Below are positions 8,381 through 16,592 of a stretch of 36,613 nucleotides of DNA, one piece after another; positions within the stretch are counted from its first letter, which is position 1, and each line of letters opens with the position of its first letter. Below the pieces are notes generated by a model that was not told the origin of the DNA, did no database searches, and saw only the letters and a list, made by a program, of their open reading frames with translations. Origin of the DNA: Alistipes sp. (GTDB lineage Bacteria > Bacteroidota > Bacteroidia > Bacteroidales > Rikenellaceae); NCBI GenBank assembly GCA_017408825.1, contig JAFQTX010000004.1:1-36613 (forward strand), read 5' to 3'. The position numbers and the translations under genes are program-made.

Positions 8381-10459
8381 ATGAATAAGGGTAGAATTTT
8401 ATTGTTTGCCTTGGTTGCGCTACTCGCCGCATCGTGCGTGAAGGATCCTACTGCTGAGCCTCAGTCTCAGGGCGTGCAGAGCGTGTCCAAGAAGATTATT
8501 AACACTGCTGAGAATGCTGACCCAAGTAAGCTGATCCTCTATGTTGATGAGGAGACTGCCGACCTCTGGGCTAATATGGAGTCGGTAACACGCTCGGGCA
8601 ACGAATCTCTCGATGCTCTTGCTGTGGAGTTTGGTGCAAAATTCGTTAAACCAATCTTCAATATGGCGATCAATGGCGACCAGAAGCGAGAGATGAATAT
8701 GCACCGTTGGTTCTTGGTTTGTTTCGACTCTGAGACTGATGTTGAGGTTGCTGCCGAGAAGTTCGCAGCAATGAAGGAGATCAACCGTGTAGAGTTCGCA
8801 ACAATGTTGCAGCGTCCAAAGGTTACTGCTGTGCCCGTACACGAGATGCCTGCAACACGTGCAGATAATCAGATGCCTTATGACGACCCTATGCTTGAGC
8901 TTCAGTGGCACTACGATAATCAGGGCCTAACATCTATCTACGAGACAGCGAAAAAGGGTGAGGATATCAACGCCTTCGCCGCGTGGAAGTATGCCACAGG
9001 TAACCGTCAGGTGGTCGTAGCTGTGATGGACGAGGGTATTAAGTACACCCACGAGGATCTTAAGGATAATATGTGGGTAAACGAGAAGGAGTTAAACGGA
9101 CAGGCGGGTGTCGATGATGATAAAAATGGCGTTATCGACGATATCCATGGCGTAAACTGCGTGGATGAGGCCGCTACTACTGGTAGACTCACTGGAAATA
9201 TATCTTGGGATCAGGGCGTGTGGAAGACCGACCAATATGGTAATAAGTACTATGATGGCGACGTAGGTCACGGTACTCACGTAGCAGGTACGGTTGCTGC
9301 TGTAAACAATAATGGTATTGGTGTTGCTGGTGTTGCTGGTGGCTCGGGTAATGGCGACGGCGTACGTCTTATGTCTATCCAGATATTCGACGGTGAGGGC
9401 AATAGCTCATACGCTACAAATGCTGCCGGTGTGGAGTATGCTGCAGATAATGGCGCTTGTATCCTCCAGAGCTCTTGGGGTTATCCACTTAAGGAGGGCG
9501 TTAAGATGTCAGATTCAGACTACGAAAATATGGGCGGTGGTGTTGAGCTTGCAGCAATTCGCTACTTCGTAAAGCAGAGTGGTTGCTCGGCAATGAGTGG
9601 TAATGTGGCTATCTTTGCTGCTGGTAACGAGACAAAGGATACTGCTGACTATCCAGGTGCTTACAACGAGTTTATCGCCGTAACAGCTTACGCCCCAGAT
9701 GGTCTGCCTACAACCTATACCAACTATAAGCAGGGCTGTAACGTATCTGCTCCTGGTGGCGACTGGTGGGAGTTCCGTGCAGACGTTAGCGTTAAGGGCT
9801 GTGTGCTCTCTACCATTCCAGCTGAAACGATTGACCCTTCTACGGGTAGCTTGTATAACGCTGACTATGGCTATATGCAGGGTACTTCAATGGCGTGTCC
9901 TCACGTTTCGGGTGTTGCGGCTCTCGTATTGTCGTATGCGGTAGAGAATGGTATCACCCTTACAAATACACAGCTCTACGATATTCTTACATCGTCAGTG
10001 CGTGAGATTGATAGCCAACTATCGGGTACTAAGAAGACTGGCTATATTAGCAGCCTCACATTGGACAAGTATAAGGGTAATATGGGTACTGGTAAACTCG
10101 ATGCGTTGATGGCTATTCAGAGTGTGCGTGGTACTCGATGCGTACCTGCCATTGTTGGCAAGGAGTTGACGCTTGACCCCGCTAAGCTAATCGGTAATGG
10201 CGAAGGCTTTAACGTAAAGGGCTATGGCGAGTATAAGATCTCGGAGGATACCAAGAAGCGCCTTGGTATTGATAGGATTGATACATTCGGCGGTAAGATC
10301 TACTTCACACCAAAAAATGCCGGTATCGGTATGATCACCATCACCTATATCGCTGGCGGTAATGCCGTAGGCGGTGGCGGTACAACAGGCGGTAAGCTTA
10401 TGGAGAAGGAGGTCGTAATTGTTGTGCGCGATACAGACGACAATGGCGGCTGGATGTAA
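8381..10459 (+). CDS. Subtilisin-like (S8) serine protease lipoprotein, copy 1
   Basis: This 692-residue protein is a subtilase anchored as a lipoprotein (lipobox LAASC, C19). Residues about 45-150 look like a fervidolysin-type prodomain. The catalytic domain carries D217 (VVVAVMDEG), H297 (GHGTHVAG), the oxyanion asparagine N416 (FAAGNE) and S503 (GTSMACPHVSG), so it should be active. An Asp-rich loop near 244-254 (DDDKNGVIDD) looks like a calcium site. A beta-rich C-terminal domain (about 585-692) holds a Gly-rich turn (GGNAVGGGG) and ends in GGWM; its paralogue ends in GGWL. It probably degrades proteins at the cell surface or in the periplasm. A small lipocalin-like lipoprotein follows after 31 bp. 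Confidence 0.95.
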   Translation: MNKGRILLFALVALLAASCVKDPTAEPQSQGVQSVSKKIINTAENADPSKLILYVDEETADLWANMESVTRSGNESLDALAVEFGAKFVKPIFNMAINGDQKREMNMHRWFLVCFDSETDVEVAAEKFAAMKEINRVEFATMLQRPKVTAVPVHEMPATRADNQMPYDDPMLELQWHYDNQGLTSIYETAKKGEDINAFAAWKYATGNRQVVVAVMDEGIKYTHEDLKDNMWVNEKELNGQAGVDDDKNGVIDDIHGVNCVDEAATTGRLTGNISWDQGVWKTDQYGNKYYDGDVGHGTHVAGTVAAVNNNGIGVAGVAGGSGNGDGVRLMSIQIFDGEGNSSYATNAAGVEYAADNGACILQSSWGYPLKEGVKMSDSDYENMGGGVELAAIRYFVKQSGCSAMSGNVAIFAAGNETKDTADYPGAYNEFIAVTAYAPDGLPTTYTNYKQGCNVSAPGGDWWEFRADVSVKGCVLSTIPAETIDPSTGSLYNADYGYMQGTSMACPHVSGVAALVLSYAVENGITLTNTQLYDILTSSVREIDSQLSGTKKTGYISSLTLDKYKGNMGTGKLDALMAIQSVRGTRCVPAIVGKELTLDPAKLIGNGEGFNVKGYGEYKISEDTKKRLGIDRIDTFGGKIYFTPKNAGIGMITITYIAGGNAVGGGGTTGGKLMEKEVVIVVRDTDDNGGWM

Positions 10460-10490
10460 ACATGTTAGAAAACCTAAAAACATTCGAGAT

Positions 10491-10949
10491 ATGAAGAGTT
10501 TGAAGATATGGTCATTGGCAGTGTTGCTGCTTGTGACAATGGTGGGCTGCAAGAACAAATCTGGTGACGAACAAAAGATTGGCGGCTTCGATAAGATTGA
10601 GCAGGAGTGGAAACTCGTGTCGGTAAATGGCGTAGATGCAGAGTTCAACATCTATATCAGCTTCTCATCGGGTATGTTTGCCCTATATCAGCAGGCATTT
10701 ACAGTCGATTACAAGTTCTACGATGGCGAGTATCATGTAAGTGGCGACACGCTGTCGGGTAGCTACTTCGAGGGTGGCGATTGGAAGTGCGACTATACTG
10801 GTGGTATTACTGAGGATGGTAAGACCATGACGCTTAAGAGCAAGGAGGAGCATCCTATAACATGTGTGTACGAGGCTTGCACCATCCCTGAAGAGGTTAA
10901 GGAGGAGGCGACAGGTACACGTGCAGTGGATGTGATCCCATTCTTGTAA
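10491..10949 (+). CDS. Small lipocalin-like lipoprotein, partner of subtilase 1
   Basis: This is a 152-residue predicted lipoprotein (lipobox MVGC). I start it at the ATG at 10491 because a longer in-frame version would begin inside the subtilase gene and bury the signal peptide. The mature part has an all-beta pattern like small lipocalin-like proteins of Bacteroidetes: WKLVSVNG, then FNIYISFSSGMFALYQQ and DGEYHVSGDTLSGSY. It is clearly paralogous to the 147-residue protein at 13222; both end in V-I/V-PFL. No enzyme motif is seen. Its fixed pairing with a subtilase suggests an inhibitor, chaperone or product-binding role (inference). Confidence 0.85.
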   Translation: MKSLKIWSLAVLLLVTMVGCKNKSGDEQKIGGFDKIEQEWKLVSVNGVDAEFNIYISFSSGMFALYQQAFTVDYKFYDGEYHVSGDTLSGSYFEGGDWKCDYTGGITEDGKTMTLKSKEEHPITCVYEACTIPEEVKEEATGTRAVDVIPFL

Positions 10950-11078
10950 TTTTCGATTGTAAGGCAGATATCTACTGCCGCTCGACAAAAAATCCCGACA
11001 ATGAGCAGTACGCCAAGTACAGCACATCGTCGGGATTTTTGTCGAGCGTTGTATCGGCAACCATCCCAATCTCCTATT
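10948..11078. repeat. Long palindromic element A (terminator-like)
   Basis: The element begins AATTTTCGATTGTAAGGC, with its first bases inside the TAA stop codon of the preceding gene. Its central hairpin pairs 10981-10999 with 11029-11046 (one bulged A) over an inner ATGAGC/GCACAT arm and a GTAC-N-GTAC apex. The stem ends in a T run (ATTTTTG), so it should terminate cassette 1 transcripts. The right end has decayed compared with copies B, C and E. Confidence 0.85.
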
Positions 11079-11108
11079 GCTGTTCATTGCAATTTATCCG
11101 CTAAAAAC

Positions 11109-11137
11109 TTTCAATTACGGATTTTTTTGTATATTTG
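11109..11137 (+). promoter_or_regulatory. Promoter of subtilase cassette 2
   Basis: The -7 box TATATTTG is at 11130-11137, with a TTTC at 11109-11112 in a -33-like position (17-bp spacing, so weak). The box and the following CATCTTGAGA match the cassette 1 promoter exactly. Confidence 0.6.
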
Positions 11138-11200
11138 CATCTTGAGAGATTGTGAATTAAGCGGAGCTTACGAAACAAATAACTTTTAACTATAACATCT

Positions 11201-13192
11201 ATGAACAGAACAAAACTACTACTTCTTGCCCTTGTGGCCTTGTTCGTAGCATCGTGTGCTACTGACACTGTAGACCAGGGGGTTACCGCTGAGAGCATAG
11301 CAGCTAAGAAGTTTGTAAACACATCAGCTGATGCTGTTGCTGGCGAGCTGATTATCTATGTAGACGAGGCTACTGCCGAGCAGCTTCTCGCCTCGGAGTG
11401 CGCTACACGCTCAGGCGTTACCTCTCTCGACGGCTTTGCTGTTGAGGTGGGCGCTACGGAGCTTAAGCCTGTGTTCAACCTTAAGGTTAATGCTGAGCAG
11501 AAGCGCGAACTCGATATGCACCGCTGGTTTACAGTATGCTTCTCGGAGGATACTAACCTCGATGTGGCAGCTAAGCGCCTTGCTGAGTGCGAGGTTGTAG
11601 AGCGTGTTCAGTTTGCTACACGTGTCTCTCAGCCTAAAGTGACGGCAGAAGTGATTGATCCTGCTGAGTTGGCAACAACACGTGCTGTGAATGTGCCTTT
11701 CGATGATACGCTACTACCACGACAGTGGCACTACTACAACGATGGTAGTGTAGACTTCCCAAATGCTAAGGCTGGTGCCGACATCAACCTCTTTGCAGCG
11801 TGGGAGCATACCACTGGTCGCCCCGATGTTGTTGTAGCTGTCGTTGATGAGGGTGTTTGCTACACTCACAAGGACCTTCAGCCTAATATGCTCGTTAATG
11901 AGGCTGAGCAGAATGGTGCTGATGGCGTTGATGATGATGATAACGGCTATGTTGATGATATTTATGGCTACAATTTCGTAGATAAAGGTCGTGTGACATG
12001 GACTCGTCCTGGCGACTCTGGCCACGCTACTCACGTGGCAGGTACTGTGGCCGCTGTGACAAACAATGGCTTTGGCGTTGCAGGTATTGCTGGTGGCTCG
12101 GGCAATGGCGATGGCGTACGCATCTTATCATGTCAGATTATCTCTGATCGTAATGCTGCGGGCGTAAGTGCTACGGCAGCGGCGGTAGAGTATGCTGCTG
12201 ATCGTGGTGCTTGCGTATTGCAGAACTCTTGGGGCTTTGAAGCTGGTCAGCTCGCTAACGATAGTGCGTTTGAGACTGGTACGACAGGCGTTGAGTGGAA
12301 GGCATTCCAATACTTTATGGAAAAGAAGAATCATCCTAACCTTGAGGGTGGTATCATCATCTTTGCTGCAGGCAACGACGGTAAGTCTGTAGCTGGCTAT
12401 CCAGCAGCCTATAACAAGCTTATCGCCGTGTCGGCAATCGCACCAGATGGCTGTCCTACATACTACACATGCTACGATCGTGGCTGTAACGTGTCGGCAC
12501 CTGGTGGTGAGTATTTCATTCGTAACGGCGCTCGCTTTGAGAGTGGTTGCGTGGCATCTACATTCCCCGGCGACCAGTATGCTTTCATGCAGGGTACATC
12601 AATGGCGTGTCCTCACGTATCGGGTATAGCTGCTTTGGCTATCTCGTATGCTGCTGATAATGGCATCGTGCTTACACTCCCTGAGCTTAAGGATATCATC
12701 GTATCATCTGTCTCAGGTCTTGAGTTCAGTGGTACAAAGTCGCACTACGAGACTCAGGGCACGATGAACCTTACCAACTACAAGAATAAGATGGGTACAG
12801 GCCTTATCGATGCTTATCGTGTGTTGATGGCTGTGCGTGGTACCACATGTATTCCTTTGCCTCTTGGCGAGCAGGTAATTCTCGATATCAACTATTACAT
12901 TGGTGATGGTAACCTCCAGGTTAAGATGCTTGAGTCAGAAATCTCTGACGAGGTTAAGGAGAAGCTCGGTATTACAGACTGCCGCTTTATGGGTAGCAAG
13001 CTTCTTATCACTTGTACCAAGCCTGGTAGCGCACTTGTAAAGTTGAAGTATATTGCTGGTGGTACTGCCGTAGGTGGCGGAATGATTACAGGCGGTATGG
13101 AGGCTGAGCAGGAGTTCGCATTCGTGGTGCGTCCAGGTATTAAGGTTGATGACAGCACAGGTGCTCCAATCGTTCCTGGCGGCTGGTTGTAA
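11201..13192 (+). CDS. Subtilisin-like (S8) serine protease lipoprotein, copy 2
   Basis: This 663-residue paralogue of the upstream subtilase has lipobox FVASC (C19), the same prodomain arrangement (about 45-150) and a catalytic domain with D216 (VVAVVDEG), H275, N392 (FAAGND) and S467 (GTSMACPHVSG). The histidine motif reads HATH instead of the usual HGTH, a mild change next to an intact catalytic residue. The Asp-rich loop DDDDNGYVDD is kept. The C-terminal domain again has a Gly-rich loop (AGGTAVGGG) and ends in GGWL. It probably arose by duplication with its small partner gene, which follows after 29 bp. Confidence 0.95.
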   Translation: MNRTKLLLLALVALFVASCATDTVDQGVTAESIAAKKFVNTSADAVAGELIIYVDEATAEQLLASECATRSGVTSLDGFAVEVGATELKPVFNLKVNAEQKRELDMHRWFTVCFSEDTNLDVAAKRLAECEVVERVQFATRVSQPKVTAEVIDPAELATTRAVNVPFDDTLLPRQWHYYNDGSVDFPNAKAGADINLFAAWEHTTGRPDVVVAVVDEGVCYTHKDLQPNMLVNEAEQNGADGVDDDDNGYVDDIYGYNFVDKGRVTWTRPGDSGHATHVAGTVAAVTNNGFGVAGIAGGSGNGDGVRILSCQIISDRNAAGVSATAAAVEYAADRGACVLQNSWGFEAGQLANDSAFETGTTGVEWKAFQYFMEKKNHPNLEGGIIIFAAGNDGKSVAGYPAAYNKLIAVSAIAPDGCPTYYTCYDRGCNVSAPGGEYFIRNGARFESGCVASTFPGDQYAFMQGTSMACPHVSGIAALAISYAADNGIVLTLPELKDIIVSSVSGLEFSGTKSHYETQGTMNLTNYKNKMGTGLIDAYRVLMAVRGTTCIPLPLGEQVILDINYYIGDGNLQVKMLESEISDEVKEKLGITDCRFMGSKLLITCTKPGSALVKLKYIAGGTAVGGGMITGGMEAEQEFAFVVRPGIKVDDSTGAPIVPGGWL

Positions 13193-13221
13193 TATATTAA
13201 TGCTTAAAAGTATAACGAGAT

Positions 13222-13665
13222 ATGAAGAAGTTATTTGCAATTTTTGCAATCGTAGCACTCGCCCTGGTTGGTTGCGACAAGGATTCAGATGGCACAGGCG
13301 GCGATGTAAGCGCTGTTAATGGCCAGTGGCACATCACAGAGTGGAATGGCGAGTCTCCAGAGTTTGACGTTTATATCAACTTTGATAGCGGCAAGTTCGA
13401 GATCTACCAGCAGGTGTGGTCGCTCGACTACAAGCTGTTCAAGGGAACTTATAAGGTTAGTGGTGAGATTATTACTGGTACCTATGAGGATGGCTCTTTG
13501 TGGGCTTCGGGTTATAAGTTTGCTGTAAATGATGGAAAGCTCACTATGTATAGCCAGGAGGATCAGTCAATAACATCTGTTTACGAGAAGTGTACTATTC
13601 CTGACGAGGTTATCGCTGAGGCAACTACTGCTACTCGTAGTTCGGAGGTTGTTCCTTTCTTGTAA
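13222..13665 (+). CDS. Small lipocalin-like lipoprotein, partner of subtilase 2
   Basis: This 147-residue lipoprotein (lipobox ALVGC) is the paralogue of the protein at 10491. The shared core is W-H/K-I/L, NG, then EF-D/N-V/I-YI-N/S-F-x-SG-K/M-F and YQQ, followed by DYK and G-T/E-Y-K/H-VSG, ending in EVVPFL. The fold is predicted to be a small beta barrel; no catalytic residues are apparent. The repeated order S8 protease then this family in two neighbouring operons argues for a functional link. Confidence 0.86.
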   Translation: MKKLFAIFAIVALALVGCDKDSDGTGGDVSAVNGQWHITEWNGESPEFDVYINFDSGKFEIYQQVWSLDYKLFKGTYKVSGEIITGTYEDGSLWASGYKFAVNDGKLTMYSQEDQSITSVYEKCTIPDEVIAEATTATRSSEVVPFL

Positions 13666-13685
13666 TCTTTGATTGAACATATTGC

Positions 13686-13721
13686 GGGGTAGTCCTTTGA
13701 AGAGGATTACCCCCATTTTTT
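13686..13721 (+). terminator. Terminator of subtilase cassette 2
   Basis: An 11-bp stem (13686-13696 with 13703-13713, one G-T pair), a 6-nt loop and a run of six T (13716-13721). It ends only 3 bp before the ATG of the C10 protease, so it could also attenuate expression of that gene. Confidence 0.85.
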
Positions 13722-13724
13722 ACT

Positions 13725-15461
13725 ATGAGACGTATACTATTAATGTTGCTACTGCTGCTTACGGTTAGTGGGGTAGTGGCTAAGGAGATTTCATCGACAA
13801 GGGCTCTGGAGGTTGCACGTAGCCTTTTTGGCGACACTACACGTAGCTCGGAGCTGTGTGTGGCGTGGAATAGCAACATACTCAACCCAACACGAGCATA
13901 CTCTGCACCTACGTTCTATGTCGTTACGCCAAGGTCGGGGCAGGGCTTTGCAATCGTTGCTGGTGATGATTGCGTGGCGCCTATCTTAGCCTACTCGACG
14001 CAGGATGCTGTGTCGCAAGATGGTGTGTTGCCACCGAACTTTGAGGCGTGGCTAAGGTATGTCGATAGCGTGATAAGCTATGCACGAGTATATGGTGTCG
14101 TGCCATCGGACGATACTCTTAGGCTGTGGAGTGAGGGGTACACTCCTCTCGGAGCAATGTTGCTCAATACCGCTCGTTGGAGTCAGTATATGCCCTACAA
14201 TAAGTATTGCCCGTTGGATGATGGCGTGTCATCCTTGTCAGGTTGTACGCAGACAGCAATGGCCATTATTATGCACTATAACCGCTGGCCAGAGAGGGCG
14301 CAAGGTGTATCCGAGCCATTTACCACGCTTACTAAGGGTATAAATGTCCCCTCACGTGACCTTAATCACGTTTACGACTGGGATAATATGCTTGAAGAGT
14401 ATGTCGAGGGTGAGTATAGCGATGTTGAGGGTGATGCTGTGGCGGTGCTTATGGCCGACCTTGGCCATTCGTTCCAGGCCGACTACTCGTCAATCGGCAC
14501 TGCGGCACTACCCAATAATGTGGCGCTGTATGAGAACTATGGTTATAGTCCATCGTGCTACTATGCTATGCGTGATTACTACTCGGTGGATAGCTGGAAT
14601 GCTCTGCTACGTAGTGAGATAGATGCCAACCGTCCGGTATTCTATAGCGCATATACTGCCGAGGAGGCGGGGCACGCATTTGTTATCGATGGCTATGATG
14701 ACGGCGACTACTTCCACGTCAATTGGGGCTGGGGAGGTATGAGTAATGGTTTCTTTAAGATTGAGGGGCTTATTCTCGAGGAGTATATCTTCGATACGAG
14801 GCATTGGGCACTGCTTGGCATTCACCCTATGCGTGATGGCGAGGTTGATAATTGGATCTACCTCTCAACTCCAGGTATGACGACTAAGGCTACGGAGTTT
14901 ATGTCGGGACAGGCGTTTGTTATTGAGGGTATCTCAATTGCCAACCCAGCGGTTATCAACTTCGATGGTGAGGTGCGTGTTGGCGTTTGTGATATTACGG
15001 GAGAGTTTAAGTCGTGGGCCTCGGAGGCTATCCCCTTCTCGCTCGACTCGGGCTATGCTACCTCGGTGCTAAATATCGAGACAGAGATTAAGGACGATAT
15101 TGAGTCGGGCGATAGGTTGCGTGCTTTCTATCGTGCAAAGGGGAGAGATAAATGGTTTTGGATGATGCCATATGCCGATAATACTCAGTGGGAGATTGTG
15201 CTCAAACACCCCTCGATAGGAGATACCACATCGCTAAAGTTTGATAAATCAACGGGTATGATGACCATTAAGCATGCTACGGATGTCACCGCATCACTCT
15301 ATCTGCTCGGTAGCGCTGTGGAGAGTGGTGTTATGACCATGTCACGTTCGATGATTATTGATACTAAGAGCCTTAATCACAATGATATGTACACCATATA
15401 CTTGGAGCATAAGGATAGTGGCGAGAGCAGGAGCTATACATTTACTATCAAGGATTTGTAG
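13725..15461 (+). CDS. C10 (streptopain-like) cysteine protease
   Basis: This 578-residue secreted protein belongs to peptidase family C10 (streptopain SpeB, P. gingivalis PrtT, Bacteroides fragilis Bfp). Residues 1-19 form a signal peptide without a clear lipobox. Residues about 20-110 match the Spi-type propeptide, with APTFYVVTPRSGQGFAIVAGDD. The catalytic cysteine is C174 (SGCTQTAMAIIMHYNRWP) and the catalytic histidine H317 (AGHAFVIDGYDDGDYFHVNWGWGG in outline), with the downstream NWGWGG also conserved. The C-terminal ~230 residues are beta-rich and probably exported-domain Ig-like. No own promoter is visible in the few bases after the preceding terminator, so it may rely on read-through. 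It is followed 2 bp later by a lipoprotein gene. Confidence 0.93.
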   Translation: MRRILLMLLLLLTVSGVVAKEISSTRALEVARSLFGDTTRSSELCVAWNSNILNPTRAYSAPTFYVVTPRSGQGFAIVAGDDCVAPILAYSTQDAVSQDGVLPPNFEAWLRYVDSVISYARVYGVVPSDDTLRLWSEGYTPLGAMLLNTARWSQYMPYNKYCPLDDGVSSLSGCTQTAMAIIMHYNRWPERAQGVSEPFTTLTKGINVPSRDLNHVYDWDNMLEEYVEGEYSDVEGDAVAVLMADLGHSFQADYSSIGTAALPNNVALYENYGYSPSCYYAMRDYYSVDSWNALLRSEIDANRPVFYSAYTAEEAGHAFVIDGYDDGDYFHVNWGWGGMSNGFFKIEGLILEEYIFDTRHWALLGIHPMRDGEVDNWIYLSTPGMTTKATEFMSGQAFVIEGISIANPAVINFDGEVRVGVCDITGEFKSWASEAIPFSLDSGYATSVLNIETEIKDDIESGDRLRAFYRAKGRDKWFWMMPYADNTQWEIVLKHPSIGDTTSLKFDKSTGMMTIKHATDVTASLYLLGSAVESGVMTMSRSMIIDTKSLNHNDMYTIYLEHKDSGESRSYTFTIKDL

Positions 15462-15463
15462 AG

Positions 15464-16051
15464 ATGAGAAAGATACTATATATATTCGTTGTGCTGTCAC
15501 TTCTTGCTGGATGTAAGAGGGATAAGCCTCTGTCAGAGCCAAATATCGACACCATCGAGATGGCTACGGATAAATACCAGCTCGATTATAGGGAGCAGAT
15601 ATTGACACTCGAGTTCAAGACCAATGCCGAGTATTGTTTCGAGATTGGTGCAGACTGGATCATACCTACAGAGGATAGCCGTTCGATGGAGAGCTATGAG
15701 CAGAGTTTTGTGGTTGCCGAGAATAGAACATCTGACCTACGTAGTACATACATTAGGATAGTTGCTGGTGAGGTAGAGTATATGGTGACTGTTGAGCAGA
15801 GTGCTAAGGCTGAGACGTTTAATCTAACACTCAGGCATAGCACCCAGCATCTCAATTCGCCCGAGTGGAGTGGTGAAAATGTCCGTGGCAAGGTGGATTG
15901 GGGTGATGATACTAAGGAGGAGTACACCGAGGGGCTTAGCCACGACTACCCCTCGAGTGGCAGATATAGTGCGATGTTCGAGATGGAAAATGTTGAGGGC
16001 TTCGAGATTAAGCGCTTGGGTGACATAGAGCATCTTGATATAGAATACTAA
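15464..16051 (+). CDS. BACON/PKD-like small lipoprotein
   Basis: A 195-residue lipoprotein (lipobox LLAGC, C17). Residues about 40-115 resemble a BACON domain (YCFEIGADWIIP, then a strand ending VTVEQSAK). The C-terminal part has VDWGDDTKEEY and LSHDYPSSGRYSAMFE, reminiscent of a PKD-type fold. It sits 2 bp after the C10 protease and is very likely co-translated with it. A protease-associated binding module or inhibitor is possible; the function is unknown. Confidence 0.8.
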   Translation: MRKILYIFVVLSLLAGCKRDKPLSEPNIDTIEMATDKYQLDYREQILTLEFKTNAEYCFEIGADWIIPTEDSRSMESYEQSFVVAENRTSDLRSTYIRIVAGEVEYMVTVEQSAKAETFNLTLRHSTQHLNSPEWSGENVRGKVDWGDDTKEEYTEGLSHDYPSSGRYSAMFEMENVEGFEIKRLGDIEHLDIEY

Positions 16052-16072
16052 ACAAAATAGTAGTGGACTATT

Positions 16073-16096
16073 AAGCATTAATCAAAGTGCTTTTTT
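16073..16096 (+). terminator. Terminator after C10 protease operon
   Basis: A 7-bp stem with one G-T pair (16073-16079 with 16086-16092), a 6-nt loop and a T run through 16096, starting about 22 bp after the lipoprotein stop codon. Confidence 0.55.
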
Positions 16097-16105
16097 GTTA
16101 TAATT

Positions 16106-16166
16106 CACACCTTTAGGTGTGCAAGGCATAGCCTTGCCACAAGCCTCCCTTTGAGAAGGGAGGTTT
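16106..16166. repeat. Three consecutive small hairpins
   Basis: Three perfect stem-loops stand in a row: 16106-16112/16115-16121 (7 bp, 2-nt loop), 16022-type arm 16122-16127/16131-16136 (6 bp, 3-nt loop) and 16144-16151/16156-16163 (8 bp, TGAG loop). This is a dispersed-repeat-like intergenic unit; whether it acts as RNA or as DNA is unknown. Confidence 0.7.
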
Positions 16167-16193
16167 GGAGGGATTGTATATATGTAGATGTAT

Positions 16194-16239
16194 ATAAACA
16201 AGATATAGGATACTTGCAGGTATCCTATATCTTGTTTAT
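16194..16239. terminator. 20-bp perfect hairpin between convergent genes
   Basis: Positions 16194-16213 and 16220-16239 form a perfect 20-bp stem with a 6-nt loop. It covers the yraN stop codon and lies between convergent operons, so it probably serves as a bidirectional terminator, although neither side has a long T run. Confidence 0.7.
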
Positions 16240-16592
16240 AATATGTTCTCGACATACTCTATCGAGTAGCTGTCGTCATCATCAACCGTAATGGCTATAA
16301 GGTCGAATTGCAGGTTGAGCCTTATGTGGTGTATGGCTCGGTAGGCCGTAGCTCCACGACGCAACGTGCGGCGTTTCTGCTCGTCGATGCTGTCGTAGGC
16401 CGACTGCCAGCCCCCACGCTTACGAGTCTTAACCTCGACAAAGTGTAGCGTGTCGTAGTGCTCGGCGATGATATCTATCTCGTAGTGTCCTATACGCCAG
16501 TTGCGCTCGACGATATAGTATCCCCGCTCACGTAGCCACTCAGTGGCTATATCCTCGCCACGACTACCCGTTATAGCCTGCTGGCTGCTCAC
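16236..16592 (-). CDS. yraN: YraN/UPF0102 family endonuclease-like protein
   Basis: This 118-residue protein has the YraN (UPF0102) pattern: G-x-x-GE-x-x-A near the N terminus (GSRGEDIA), RGYYIVERNWR, then HYEIDIIA (E38, D40) and FVEVKTR (E53, K55), the PD-(D/E)XK-type nuclease core. The family is linked to DNA processing but its exact substrate is not established. It starts with GTG at 16592, overlapping the pepE stop codon by one base, so translation is probably coupled. Confidence 0.92.
   Translation of the reverse strand: MSSQQAITGSRGEDIATEWLRERGYYIVERNWRIGHYEIDIIAEHYDTLHFVEVKTRKRGGWQSAYDSIDEQKRRTLRRGATAYRAIHHIRLNLQFDLIAITVDDDDSYSIEYVENIL

Noticed and set aside
11001-11189. 62-codon ORF after the first lipocalin-like gene
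   Set aside because: Lies in palindromic element A and across the promoter of subtilase 2.
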